Assembly (NCBI GenBank): GCA_003971905.1
Contig: RSEE01000165.1
Location: forward strand, 1-64,000
Length of the DNA: 64,000 nucleotides
Direction of reading: 5' to 3'
DNA from: Moniliella sp. 'wahieum'
Taxonomy: Eukaryota; Basidiomycota; Moniliellomycetes; Moniliellales; Moniliellaceae
Of the stretch, positions 23,286-33,813 are shown in pieces. Each line of letters starts with the position of its first letter. Within the stretch, counting starts at the first letter, position 1. The translations under genes and the position numbers were made by a program. A model generated the notes under the pieces. That model worked only from the letters and a program-made list of their open reading frames with translations, was not told the origin of the DNA and ran no database searches.

Positions 23286-26152
23286 ATGGTGCATCCATTA
23301 GGGCTCGCCTCGGCGGCCCTCACCCTCGCCCTCACCCTCGCCCTCGCCCTCGCCGCCGTCGCCCCCACCACCGCCATGGCTAGCCCGCACCCGCTTCCGC
23401 AGCCCCCGCCTATGCTTCCCACGACTACTACGCCCTCCAGCTCGACCCGCGCGCACGCACCTCGCCCGGCGCGGCGCAGCAGGCGGCGCGCGACCTGGCG
23501 TCGAGCTGGTGGAGCGAGTGGGCGAACTGCCGGACCACTGGCTGTCCGCACCCCCAAGCCCACCTTGTCCACGCGCGCCACCTCCCACCGACGACGACCC
23601 CGTCCTGCGGCGTTGGCACCAGCTGCTGCTGCCCCAGACTGCACGCCGACGGTCTCTGTCGGGCGGGGCGATGATCCGCCATGTCGAGAAGCAGGTCCCG
23701 CGCCAACGAGCCAAGCGCGACCGCATCTACTCGCCCTGGGACACGCCCGAGGTGTACGCCGAGGCGTTGTCTGCGCGCGACGCGGACGGGCACGTCCGTC
23801 GCGACGATGCGCTGCCTTGGCGACGCCACCTGCCCGCGCCGCGCGGTGCGCAGCCCGACCCGCGCGACGATCCCGACTTTGCTTGGTTTGCGCAGCAGGC
23901 CAACAACAGCAGTGCCCACCTGCTCGCCGCGCGTCTTCCCCGCCGCCCGAGACGATCATCACCAGCATGGAGCGCCAGTTTGGTATCCACGACCCGATTT
24001 TCCCCAAGCAGTGGCACCTGGCCAACGACCGCATGCTCGGCAACGACCTCAACCTGTCGGGTGTCTGGGCCGAGGGCATCACGGGCCATGGTGTGCGCGT
24101 GGCGCTGATTGACGATGGGCTGGACATGCACTCGGACGACCTCAAGCCCAACTTTTACCCTGAAGGCTCGTACGACTTTAACGACCACACGCCCTTGCCC
24201 GAGCCGCGGCTGTTTGACGATACCCACGGCACGCGCTGTGCCGGCGAGATTGCGGCGGCAAAGAACGATGTGTGTGGGGTGGGCGTGGCGCACGATGCGC
24301 AGGTGGCCGGGCTGCGGATCTTGTCGGGCCCCATCTCAGATGCGGACGAGGCGGCGGCGCTCAACTACTACCGCTTCCACGACAACCACGTCTACAGTTG
24401 CAGCTGGGGCCCGCCCGACGATGGCCGCAGCATGGATGCGCCGCGCGGACTGATTGCCCAGGCCATCCTCAACGGCGTCCAGCGCGGACGCAACGGCAAA
24501 GGATCGGTGTATGTGTTTGCCGGCGGCAATGGCGGCGGGTCGGACGACCAGTGCAACTTTGATGGCTACACCCCCATCTACAGCATCACCATTGCCGCCG
24601 TCGACCGCGAGGGCAAGCACCCGTACTACTCGGAGATGTGTTCGGCCATCCTTGCCTCCAGCTGGTCGTCGGGATCGGGCGACCACATCCACACCACCGA
24701 CGCTGGCAACCTCAAGACGCACGAGCAGCGCTGCACCAGCGGGCACGGCGGCACGTCGGCCGCTGCGCCGCTCGTGGCGGGCATTGTTGCGCTCGGACTG
24801 TCGGTGCGGCCCGAGCTGACGTGGCGCGACGTGCAGCACGTGGCGATCAAGAGCGCGGCGATGGTCAACCCGGACGACGCCGACTGGCAGACGACACAGG
24901 CCGGGCGGCGGTACAACCACAAGTACGGCTACGGCGTGATTGATGCCTGGCAGTTTGTCCCACGCGCGGGAGCACGAGCTGGTCAAGCCGCAGGCGTGGC
25001 TTGCGTCCGAGGAGCAGACCATCGTGCCGACGGCCACGCTGATCCGCGAGGGCGGCGTGCACGCGACGCTGGCCATCACGGCCGACATGCTGCGCGCGGC
25101 GAACCTGGCGACCGTCGAGCACGTCACGGTCAAGGTGTGGGTCACCCACGAGCGGCGCGGCGACCTGCAGGTCGAGCTCGCCTCGCCGCACGGCACGACG
25201 AGCGTGCTGGCGCGCCCACGGCGGTACGACGAGGACCGCGACGGCCTGCCCGGGTGGGGGTTCATGACGCTCAAGCACTGGGGCGAGGACGCGGTGGGCA
25301 CGTGGACGCTGCGCGTGTTCGACCAGGCGCATCCGCTCCGCACGGGCAACCTCTGGCGCTGGCAGCTCACCCTCTGGGGCGAGAGCATCGACCCGGCGCG
25401 CGCCACGCCCTGGCGCTTCCCCGACGGCACCGACGAGGCCCAGGGCCGTCTCCCTGCGCCCGACGGCACCGCCGCGCCCACCGCCACCATCACGGACGCC
25501 GTCGCGGCCACCACCACCACGGACTCGGCCGCCAGCACGCAGCGCCCCAAGCCCACCCAGCAGCTCCCGCCCGACCACGGCGTGCGGCCAGGCGAGTCGG
25601 AGATCGACTTTACCCACCCTTCCCCGTCTGCGGACCGGCCCGAGGCCGACACGGCTACCTCGCGCGTCTGCGCGGCAACGGGCCCTGGGTCTGGGTCGGC
25701 GCCGGCGTCGCGCTCGCCTTCCTCGTTGGCTTGGCGGTGTACTTTGCGGTGTGGGTGCGTGCGCAGCGTCGGCGCCGCCGCGCGACGGGGTACGAGTTTT
25801 GTGCCCGACGAGGAGGAGGTGTGATGATGGGCCCGTTGGAGCGTACAGGGCTCGGGCGTGGGGGGCGTGGGCGTGGTGCGGCGCCGGCGCGCGCGCCGCA
25901 AAGGAACTGTACGATGCGTTTGGCGACGATGCGTCGGACGACGATGCGGCTGCGCGCGGTAGCGAGGACCGCACTGCGCTCCTCCGCGCCACCACCGACG
26001 TCTACCACGACGACCCGCACCAGCCCCACTTTGCGCTCCACGACGGCGACGTGTCCGACGACGACGACGGCGACGGCGACGAGGGCGACGATGCTCGCCA
26101 CGCCTCTGCGCCGCCGCCGCCGCCGCCGCGCGCCGGACGAGGTGGTGTTTGA
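23286..26152 (+). CDS. KEX2: Kexin-type proprotein convertase
   Basis: Calcium-dependent subtilisin-like protease of the late Golgi that cuts secreted precursors after Lys-Arg. The start MVHPLGLASAALTL opens a hydrophobic signal peptide. A prodomain follows in broken frames (HDYYALQLDPRAR, VGELPDHWLSA) and ends in a self-processing site RQRAKRDRIYSPWD. The catalytic domain is intact in one frame: Asp in ALIDDGLD (codon 24111-24113), His in DDTHGTRCAGE (24225-24227), oxyanion Asn in AGGNGGG (24538-24540), Ser in GHGGTSAAAP (24756-24758). The P domain follows after a frame change near 24950 (VKVWVTHERRGDLQVELASP, TWTLRVFDQA). Then come a Thr/Pro-rich stalk, a transmembrane helix (WVGAGVALAFLVGLAVYFAV, about 25690-25750) and an acidic cytosolic tail with KELYDAFGDD. 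About 950 codons; family and order of domains are clear. Confidence 0.9.
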
Positions 26153-26503
26153 TGCGGACCACGACGGCGCGCCTGACGCTCGGACAACAAGGACGTAGAC
26201 GCTGCGCTTTACCTCTGGCGACACACAATGCATAACCCATCCCATCGCCACCGCCATTGCCGCCATCTCCGCCGCCATCCACGTCGTCGTCATCAACGTC
26301 GGCCCCATTGGACGGATGAGCGAGGCGTACGTAAGCACGTCAAATCATGCGTCACATGACACGCCTCACGCCGTTCCGCCCCCAACGATTCCGCCAGCGG
26401 CCACCCCGGCGTCCCCTGCATTGGAAGAGTAACCACCAACATCAGCACCAGCACCTCCACCACCACTCCCACCACCACTCCCACCACCAACACCTCCCCC
26501 GCG
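26153..26503. other. Spacer between kexin and prohibitin genes
   Basis: No gene is seen. It contains CACCAC-type simple sequence at 26430-26495 directly before the prohibitin start, probably in its 5' leader. Confidence 0.5.
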
Positions 26504-27448
26504 ATGAGCCAGGCCGCCAGCCTCTTCTCGCGCCTTGCCAGTGCGTCTCACCCCCCCCCCCGCGCGCTCCGCGTGCTGACCCTTAACCCCCCCCCCCCCC
26601 AGTCCCCCTCGGCGTCGCGGCGATCGGCGTGCAGGCCAGCCTGTACGACGTGCCCGGCGGGTACCGGGCGTGATGTTGACCGCTTTTTCCGGCGTCAAGC
26701 CGCAGGCCACTGGCGAGGGCACGCATTTCCTCGTCCCGTGGCTCCAGCGCGCCATCCTGTACGACGTGCGCATCAAGCCCCGCACCATCTCCACCACCAC
26801 GGGCTCGAAGGACCTGCAGATGATCACGCTGTCCCTCCGTGTGCTCTCCCGGCCGGATGTGCAGCACCTGTCGAGCATTTACCAGGGCCTGGGACTGGAC
26901 TACGACGAGCGTGTGCTGCCGTCGATCGGAACGAAGTGCTCAAGGCGACCGTGGCGCAATTTGATGCGGCCGAACTCATCACCCAGCGCGAGGTGGTCTC
27001 GGCGCGCATCCGGGAAGACTTGTTGCGTCGCGCGCGCGAGTTTAACATTATTCTCGAAGACGTCTCCATTACGCACCTGACGTTCGGACGCGAATTCACC
27101 AAGGCCGTAGAGCAAAAGCAGATTGCCCAGCAGGACGCGGAGCGGGCCAAGTTTGTGGTGGAAAAGGCCGAGCAGGAACGACAGGCGTCGGTCATTCGCG
27201 CCGAGGGCGAAGCCGAAGCCGCCGCCACCATCTCGTCCGCGCTGGAAAAGGCCGGCGACGGGTTGCTGACCATTCGCCGGATCGATGCGTCGAAGGACAT
27301 TGCGTCGACGCTGGCCAACAGCCGCAACGTGACCTACCCCACACGGCAACGGCATGCTGTACGTCTTTCTCTTTTTCTTGAGCCCAGGGCGCGCACGTAC
27401 TGACCAAGGGTTCCCGTGTGGACCAGACTGAATGTACCGGCGCCGTAA
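26504..27448 (+). CDS. PHB1: Prohibitin 1
   Basis: Subunit of the ring-shaped prohibitin complex of the mitochondrial inner membrane, which scaffolds proteases and respiratory assembly. Exon 1 (26504-26540) gives [12 protein letters not shown]. An intron at 26541-26602 (GTGCGT...CTGAC...CAG, with long C-runs) leads to [20 protein letters not shown], the N-terminal anchor. The SPFH domain follows ([40 protein letters not shown]) and then the coiled coil ([20 protein letters not shown]). A second intron at 27359-27426 (GTACGT, branch TACTGAC, CAG) joins GML to LNVPAP and a stop at 27446-27448. Family length of about 275 residues fits. Frame breaks occur at 26668-26690 (three indels in about 25 bases), near 26928 and near 27342. 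In so conserved a gene these look like sequence errors. Confidence 0.92.
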
Positions 27449-27988
27449 ACGAGGAGAGACCAAAGCTACCACATTTATTCTTGGCATTGACCACACTGCT
27501 CACAGAAGAAGAGGAGGGGGGGGTAGCGGACCGGGGAGGTATGGGTGTGTAAGGTGCAAGCAGTGCGCTTCTTGGCGCCAGCCAAGGTTCAGTTGCATTC
27601 GATTCTGATTGGTCATGGCATTATTCATCTCATCTCATCTCATCTCACATCTTTCATCTCTCGCCTCTTATCGTTTAACGGGGAGGCGAAACGGCGAGGC
27701 GAAACGCACGCGACAGCCAGACAAACAGACTGAGATGCCACCCAATCCGGGGACACAGCAGGGCTGGATCGCAATCGCTACGTACAGGACGCTGGGGACC
27801 AACCCGTCCGCAGCGAGGAGCGCGCCGAGAGTAATCGTGGGGGCAGGTGGTGGTGCCCAAACAGGAACGACAACACCAAAAACGGAAAAAGACAAGCCAT
27901 TGATCGATCATTCATGCAGAGGAAGCACAGGGGCAGGAGGAAGGAGCAGGGAGGGAAAGGAGGGAGTATAAGGGGGAAGGAGGGGGAA
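27449..27988. other. Convergent spacer
   Basis: Lies between two 3' ends (prohibitin + and cullin -). A TCATC/CTCAT repeat occurs at about 27628-27660. No gene is seen. Confidence 0.55.
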
Positions 27989-30900
27989 TCAGGCAACGTA
28001 ACGTAAGTGTTACGTTCGCCGTCGACGCGTTCCATGTAATCTTTTCGATCAGCGCTTCGAACGAGCGTTTGATCTCGGTCACGTCGACGGTGAAGCGGGG
28101 CGAGATGGCTTTGATGACTTCCTGGAGCAGCGAGTTGTGGGACAACTGTTTTTGGGCTTTAAGAATGCGCACCGCGGCCGCCTGCAGGACCAAGTCGCGT
28201 TCCATCAACACCTGGCTCTCGGTCTGCTTACGTTCCTCCATCGTTTCCGCCTGCTGCAGCTGGCTGATGCGAATGCGCAACCGATCGTTCTTAAAGTGCT
28301 CGTTGATGGTGAACGGTCGGTGGGATCGACGAGCTTGCCCTGCGGATGCTTGCGCAACACACGCCCGGGATCGGGCCCGAGGCAAGCGCCAGCAACACCC
28401 GTTTCAACTCGTCCTCTGGGATCATGGTTTGCTCGAGAATCTGCTCAAAGGTCAGCGAACGCGGCGGCTGCGACGGCGAGGACGCGTGCGCAGACGACGC
28501 TGCCGCGCTCGGAGAGGGCGCGTCCAGGGTAGACCGCGTTGAAGAGCAACAGCACCATGGCCTGGTAGGGCGAGACGATGAGCAGCTGCCGCTGGGGCTT
28601 GTTGGGCATCTGCCCTGAGAAAGATGAGGCCCAAGGTATGTTGCCAGCGCAGGACACGGCCTTGGTGGCGCGAGGCGTAGAACTGTTCAAACAGCTGTGT
28701 CGCGCGCTGCAGCGACGCGGGCAAGCGCACCGCCGCATGGACGGGGTAACTGGGCCAATGTGCATGCGTCAGCACATGCACGTCCATCGCAAACCCAAGT
28801 GTGTTGTGTTCCGGATCGTCCGACGCGGCCTTGGTCGCGAACCGCCGCCAAGAAGCCGTCATGTCGTCGCTCACCCGGATGTCCTTCACATCGTCTCGAG
28901 CCGCCGCGTGAATTCCGGGCCACAGATCGCCTTGAGCTTCAGCAGCAGGTTCGCCTCTGCGTCCGAGCTGGCACTCTTGTTGAGCAGCAACGCTTGGCAA
29001 AGTACCGCGTGTAGAATTCTTCAAACATGTCCTTGTCTGGTGCGCAGAGGCAAGAGAAGGAATGCAAAAAAATAGCATGTCAGTTCACGTCGTCCACGCA
29101 CAGCACAGCATAACAACGCGGGTGTGACCCAAGCAGGACCGAACCCCCCCCGCAAGGATAAGAAAAAGAACAAAGCAGAAGGAGAAGGAGAAGGAGATAC
29201 CGATACAGATACGCACCCTTGATAAACCGGAACAGACGCAGCGATCGTCCAAGTCCTGCATCAACTCCTCGTCGCCCTTATCGCGCACGCCGAGGCGCAA
29301 CAACGTATCGAGGTGCTTGGCCAGCATGACGGCCGGTAGATTGTCGCGCTTGGCAATGCCCGTGGCAAACCCGTCGCCGAGGGCAGAGAGAAACGTGTCG
29401 GCCTGGTCGGCAAACGTGCTGGTGACCATGCCCGACAAATCTTTCCACAACGCAATCAAATTGGGAATCATGCTGGCCGGTGCGCCCGTATTGACGATCG
29501 CATGTGTCTTTTCCTCGACAAACGTGCGGAACACACGCAGGAACGTGGCGCGGGCACGTCGCCCTTGCGCACCGGCGCGACGAGGGAAAACTTCCGGCTG
29601 GCAGGGGGACGGGGCACGTCGGCGTCGTCCACGTCCACAAGGAAGCTTACTTGAGGGTACCGCGACATGAGACGGTACAGCACGCCCACATCATACCACG
29701 ACGACGAATCCAATAGAGACGGTACCAATTCCATCAGCTCTGTCACTTGCTCGTCGACCAAAATCCCAATCAACACGGCCATGAGCCGACGCACTTGTTT
29801 CTTGTCCTTGCCCAGCACCAGCAGCGCCAAATTCGTTTCAAACTCCAGCACGCCCTGCGCCCAATTCGCATACAACGCCGCAGCGTTCCCGCGGTTCATG
29901 GCGCTGGGCAACGAACTGGTCGATGCACCCGCAGCGGCCGGAACCGACTCGGTCTCCCCCTCGCCCTCGGCCTCGGTCGCCATCTCCACGTCCATCTCGG
30001 TCCCTGGCTCGTGCGCTGCGCCGCTGGTCGACGCTGGCGTCGCGTCTGTGGTCGGCGGCGCGGACGCTGCGCCCGACGAGGCGGTAGCTGTAGCGTCGGC
30101 CCAGGCCGATGCTTCGAGCTTGCAGCGGGCCAAGATGCGCACGGCGAGCGAACGGTAGTACGTGGGGAGCGCCTGCTTGTGGGACAGGGCGTGGTTGCTG
30201 GACGACCAGCGGTATGCGTACCCGATCTCTCGTCGCAAGGCGAGGAAAGAAAGGAGGAAAGAAGGTAGGTGGGCCTTGTCCCATCGCAGGGCCAGCACGC
30301 CTGGGAAAGCGTACTGCAGCAGCGGAGTTTGGACCACGGGCGTGCGCAGTGCCAGATCAAACAGTACCGAAAAGGATTGTGTAACAGCGAGCTTGAGAGG
30401 ACTGGGATCGTCGATGTACCTGTACGACAGTTGGTTGAGCATGTCCGCCTCCCCCCCGAGCGGCAACATGATCTGTGCCACAATCTTGGCCAGCTGCACC
30501 TCCTTCTTGAGCTCAGCAACAAAGTAGGCCAAAATGTTTCGAGACGGACCAGGTCGTCGGCGGTGCCCACGGCCAAGTCCGACGCACCTAGCACGGTGGT
30601 CTCAAAGACACGTGTGTGGTGCGTGGTGCGCCGCTTGATCCACGCAAGGATCGCAGTGTGGAACTTTTCCGATTTGAAGTCCACGTCGTGCGGGGGCCGT
30701 TCGACCAGATCGCCCATCTCCAAGTCCTGGGCCTCGCGCACCATCAGGTTCAGGTCGAGCTGGGGGAAGTAAGGCGCATGGGAGGGCAGGCCAAGGAGGA
30801 GGTTGAACTGGTGCTCCAGCGGTGTGCCTACATCGTGCATCGACGGCAGCGGGGCAGCCGGGTCGGCCAACCAGTTCACCAAGTCAGGCGGCTGCGGCAG

Positions 30901-31127
30901 AGGTTTGACGACAAAGGCACAATGAGCATGTTTGTGGTTGGTGGGGGGTGGCCCAGGCGGTGGTGCGCGGACGGTCGACGGGCGCGCTGGCCAGGACGGC
31001 ATGGACAAAGGGTCGGACGAGGTGTGGGAAGGCACGGCGCCCGTGCGCCGCGTGGGATCGTGCTCGCGCGCGCGAAGGCGGCGTGGAGCACGCCGGCGGC
31101 GGGCATCGACGCAGACGTGGCGGCCAT
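27989..31127 (-). CDS. Cullin, scaffold of a RING ubiquitin ligase (CUL4/CUL3-like)
   Basis: Minus strand, start MAATSASMPAAGVL at 31127. The N-terminal half (31127-29530) is mostly helical and poorly conserved, with an acidic/Ala-Thr-rich insert near 30080-29900. The cullin-homology part is clear: LFRFIK, an intron at 29037-29216 (GTGCGT...CCAG), then DKDMFEEFYTRYFAKRLLLN, KSASSDAEANLLLKLKAICG, VKDIRVSDDM, VHVLTHAHWPSYPV, YQAMVLLLFN, FTINEHFKNDRLRIRISQLQ. The C-terminal winged-helix domain has the neddylation site RILKAQKQLSHN (Lys codon 28158-28160) and ends in a cullin-type DYMERVDGERNTYVYVA once one missing base is allowed (stop 27989-27991). DYMER and the order favour CUL4 or CUL3 over CUL1; the subtype is not settled. 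Many frame breaks. The N-terminal half could hide a separate gene, but its length suits cullin repeats. Confidence 0.82.
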
Positions 31128-31139
31128 GGAGCGGGGGGA

Positions 31140-31245
31140 GTGGTGGTGGTGGTGGTGGAAGTGGAAGTGATGGTGGTGGTGGTGGAAGTGGAAGTGGTGG
31201 TGGTGGTGGTGGAAGTAGAAGTGATGGTGGTGGTGGTGCTGATGG
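31140..31245. repeat. GGT/GGAAGT simple-sequence tract
   Basis: Alternating runs of GGT and GGAAGT(GAT) units of about 30-35 bp lie directly upstream of the cullin start codon. On the other strand it is CCA/ACTTCC-rich. Confidence 0.85.
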
Positions 31246-31549
31246 TGGTCGAATGCGTCGCGGCGGCCACGGTGCCAGCCGCTCATGTCAGCCTGCCACC
31301 TGCCAGCTCTGTGGGGACTATGGTCCTGCGTCCGATGCACGCACGTGACAATGGCACGTGATACGGCACGTGACGACCATCTATCCTAGTTCCCCATGAG
31401 AAGATCTGTCTTTTTGTTTGTCTTTTCCTCCCCCGTCGCTCTTCTGTCTACCATACCTCCACCTCCACCTCCACCCCCCCCTCCCCCTCCCCATCTGGTC
31501 GTGGGCAATGCAATGGAATGCGATGCTAGCGTTCGTGACGGCGCTCGGC
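31246..31549. other. Spacer upstream of cullin gene
   Basis: Holds the 3' end region of the aminotransferase gene and a CACGTGA-rich patch at 31345-31375 (CACGTGACAATGGCACGTGA). CACGTG is the E-box bound by bHLH factors, but function here is unproven. Confidence 0.45.
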
Positions 31550-32847
31550 TCACGCAGTGACGGCGTGGATGGAGGCGGCGAGGTGCTGGATGTTGCCCGG
31601 GGTGATGCCGGCGACCGAGATGCGGCCGTCCTTGGTGAGGTAGACGTGGTGCTCCTGCACCAGCTTGGCCACCTGCTCGGGCGAGAGCCCCGTGTAGCAG
31701 AACATGCCAATCTGGCTCGTGATGTGGTCCCAGTTGAGTTGCTGCCGTGCTCCTCGACGAGCAGTGCCTTGAGTTGGGCGCGCATGCCGTTGATCCGGTC
31801 GGCCATGCCCTTCACCTCGCCGAGCCACTGCGCATTGAGCTCGGGCGTGTTGAGGATCTCCGACGCAATGCGCGCGCCGTTGCAGGGCGGGTTGCTGTAC
31901 AGCGGCCGGACCAGGATCTTGATCTGGCTGTCCACGCGCGCCTTCTCCTCCGGGTCGGCCGTGACGAGCGAGTACGCTCCCACCCGCTCGCCGTACAGCC
32001 CCATGTTCTTGGCAAACGACTGCGACAACATCACCGGGTGACCCTGCTCGACAAAGTAGCGCAGCGCAAACGCATCGCGCTCAGCGTCGCCCGAGGCAAA
32101 GCCCTGGTACGCCATGTCGAGGAAGGGGAGGTGGCCCTTTTGCTTGAGCAGCGAGCTGATTTCCTTCCACTGCGCCTGGGTCGGGTCGACACCAGTGGGG
32201 TTGTGTGCACACGCATGGAGCAAGATGATCGATCCCTCGGGCGCCTGCAGCAGATCCTCCTTCAGACCCTCAAAGTCGAGCCCGACGGTACGCTTGTCGT
32301 AGTAGCGGTACTGCTTGACCTCGAGGCCGGCGTCGCGCATAAGGGCGTGTGGTTGCCCCACGACGGCGACGGCAGGTACACCGTCTTGGGGCCCGGGTAG
32401 TGGCGCTGGAGAAAGGCAGCGGCAATGCGGAGCGCACCAGTGCCCGAGATGGACTGGGTAACGGCGATGCGGCCGTCACGGAGCGGGGCCGAGTCGGGAC
32501 CATAGGCCAGCTCGAGCGCCTTGGCAGTGAAGGAGGCAAGACCAGTGATGGGCAGGTACTCCTGTCGAGCTGCTTGGCCAGCAGACGTTCCTCGGCCGCG
32601 CGGACCGAGGGCAGGACATAGGGCTTGCCCTGGGCGTCGCGGTAGGCACCGACACCGAGGTTGATCTTGCGCGGGTCCTGGTCGCGCTTGAAGGCCTCGG
32701 TGACGCCGAGGATGGGGTCGGGCGGGCCGGCCTTGACGGCGGCCCAGGTGGAGGCGGGGCGGCGCGGGCAACGAGTGGCGGGAGGCGGAAGGCGGCGCGG
32801 GGGAGTGCGCGGGGGAGCGCGCGGGGCAGGGCGCGGGCGGCGAGCAT
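31550..32847 (-). CDS. AAT1: Aspartate aminotransferase, mitochondrial
   Basis: PLP enzyme exchanging amino groups between aspartate and 2-oxoglutarate, part of the malate-aspartate shuttle. Start [20 protein letters not shown] at 32847 is an Arg/Ala-rich mitochondrial presequence. The mature protein begins [20 protein letters not shown] with the family motif [20 protein letters not shown]. Next come [48 protein letters not shown], and the PLP-lysine site [14 protein letters not shown] (Lys codon 32008-32010). It ends [15 protein letters not shown] and SIHAVTA with stop at 31550-31552. About 430 codons, as usual. Frame changes occur near 31735, 32345, 32570 and 32770. A GGAAGA tract lies in the leader just upstream. 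Confidence 0.92.
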
Positions 32848-32877
32848 GGTGGGGTGGGGTGGGGGTGGTGGAGGAAG

Positions 32878-32912
32878 AGGAAGAGGAAGAGGAAGAGGAA
32901 GAGGAAGAGACA
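32878..32912. repeat. GGAAGA repeat in the aminotransferase leader
   Basis: Six to seven GGAAGA units; on the transcribed strand it is a CT-rich tract about 30-65 bases upstream of the aminotransferase ATG. Confidence 0.9.
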
Positions 32913-33813
32913 AGACGGAAGAAGAAGAGCGCCCAGGGGCAGACGAGAGGACGTGATAAATAGCACGGGAAACAGCCGCGGCGGCCGGCGGGGTGGAACA
33001 GGGCTGGCGGGGAATAAGACACTGCCCCCGTGCGGGGCGCCAATAAGTCCGTCGGGCAGGGGGCGAGTGTGTGGGCGCAGCGCCTGCTGTGCATCTGCGC
33101 CCACTTGCGGGCCTGGGAGCGCCACCCGGGGCGTTCCGCAGCACTGCCCCCGTGCGTGTGCTGGGCGCTGTGGGCGAGAGCGGTGTGCTGCGCCCCGTGG
33201 ACGAAGGGTGGCGTGGTGCCTGGCTGCGCAACCTTCTCACGCGTCGCGCAGGGACACAGCGTCTGCGTTCCCATCCGCTGTCTCGGCCGTGTGTCTTCGC
33301 GGCTGCCAGCGCCTCAGCCTTTCTCACCTCGTCTTGTCCCATCAGATCCAGATCTCCGAGGCCTGCTCCGCGGTGCAAACGCTGGCCATGGCACGCAGGG
33401 TAGGCTGTCGAGTGGGGTTCGTCGTACAATGGGCCAGCGCGTGCGAGCAGCGGCGGACATGTCCCATCGCCATCCGACGGCGGGCTGAGCAGCTCGGAGC
33501 GGCTCCGCCAGCCGCGCCGCCAGCGCAGTTAACGCAGCAGCAACCATCAATCATCTAATCTAACATGCAACACGTACCACGCGCAGCCCCATCCCCTGTG
33601 CCTCTCACAGGCGCAGTGCCACGGCCTGGGGGGTGCGGGGCACACAAAGCCGCCCCGACAAGAAACCAAAACACAACAGTAAACCCGAAACCAGAGCAAA
33701 AAGAAGGGACAGTCGATCGACCCAGAGACCCATGGGTACATGTTACACGTTACGCGTTATCCGTTACTGGTGGTGCATTACATGGATTCGATCGGCGATC
33801 GGCGTACTCGAGC
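32913..33813. other. Spacer without recognised gene
   Basis: Open frames on both strands read as GC-rich chance sequence; no domain is seen. It should contain the aminotransferase promoter and the 3' end of the next minus-strand gene. Confidence 0.5.

Noticed and set aside
24336-26282. 648-codon open frame antisense to the kexin gene
   Set aside because: Typical long antisense frame of GC-rich DNA; the plus strand carries the full kexin motifs, and this frame has no domain.
29468-31127. Separate gene for the cullin N-terminal half
   Set aside because: Its length matches the cullin-repeat region and it leads without a stop/start pair into YRLMSRYPQ and the cullin core; kept as one gene, though not proven.
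30876-31340. His-rich open frame upstream of the cullin gene
   Set aside because: It is the translation of the GGT/GGAAGT microsatellite; only its last part, from the ATG at 31127, is taken as cullin start.
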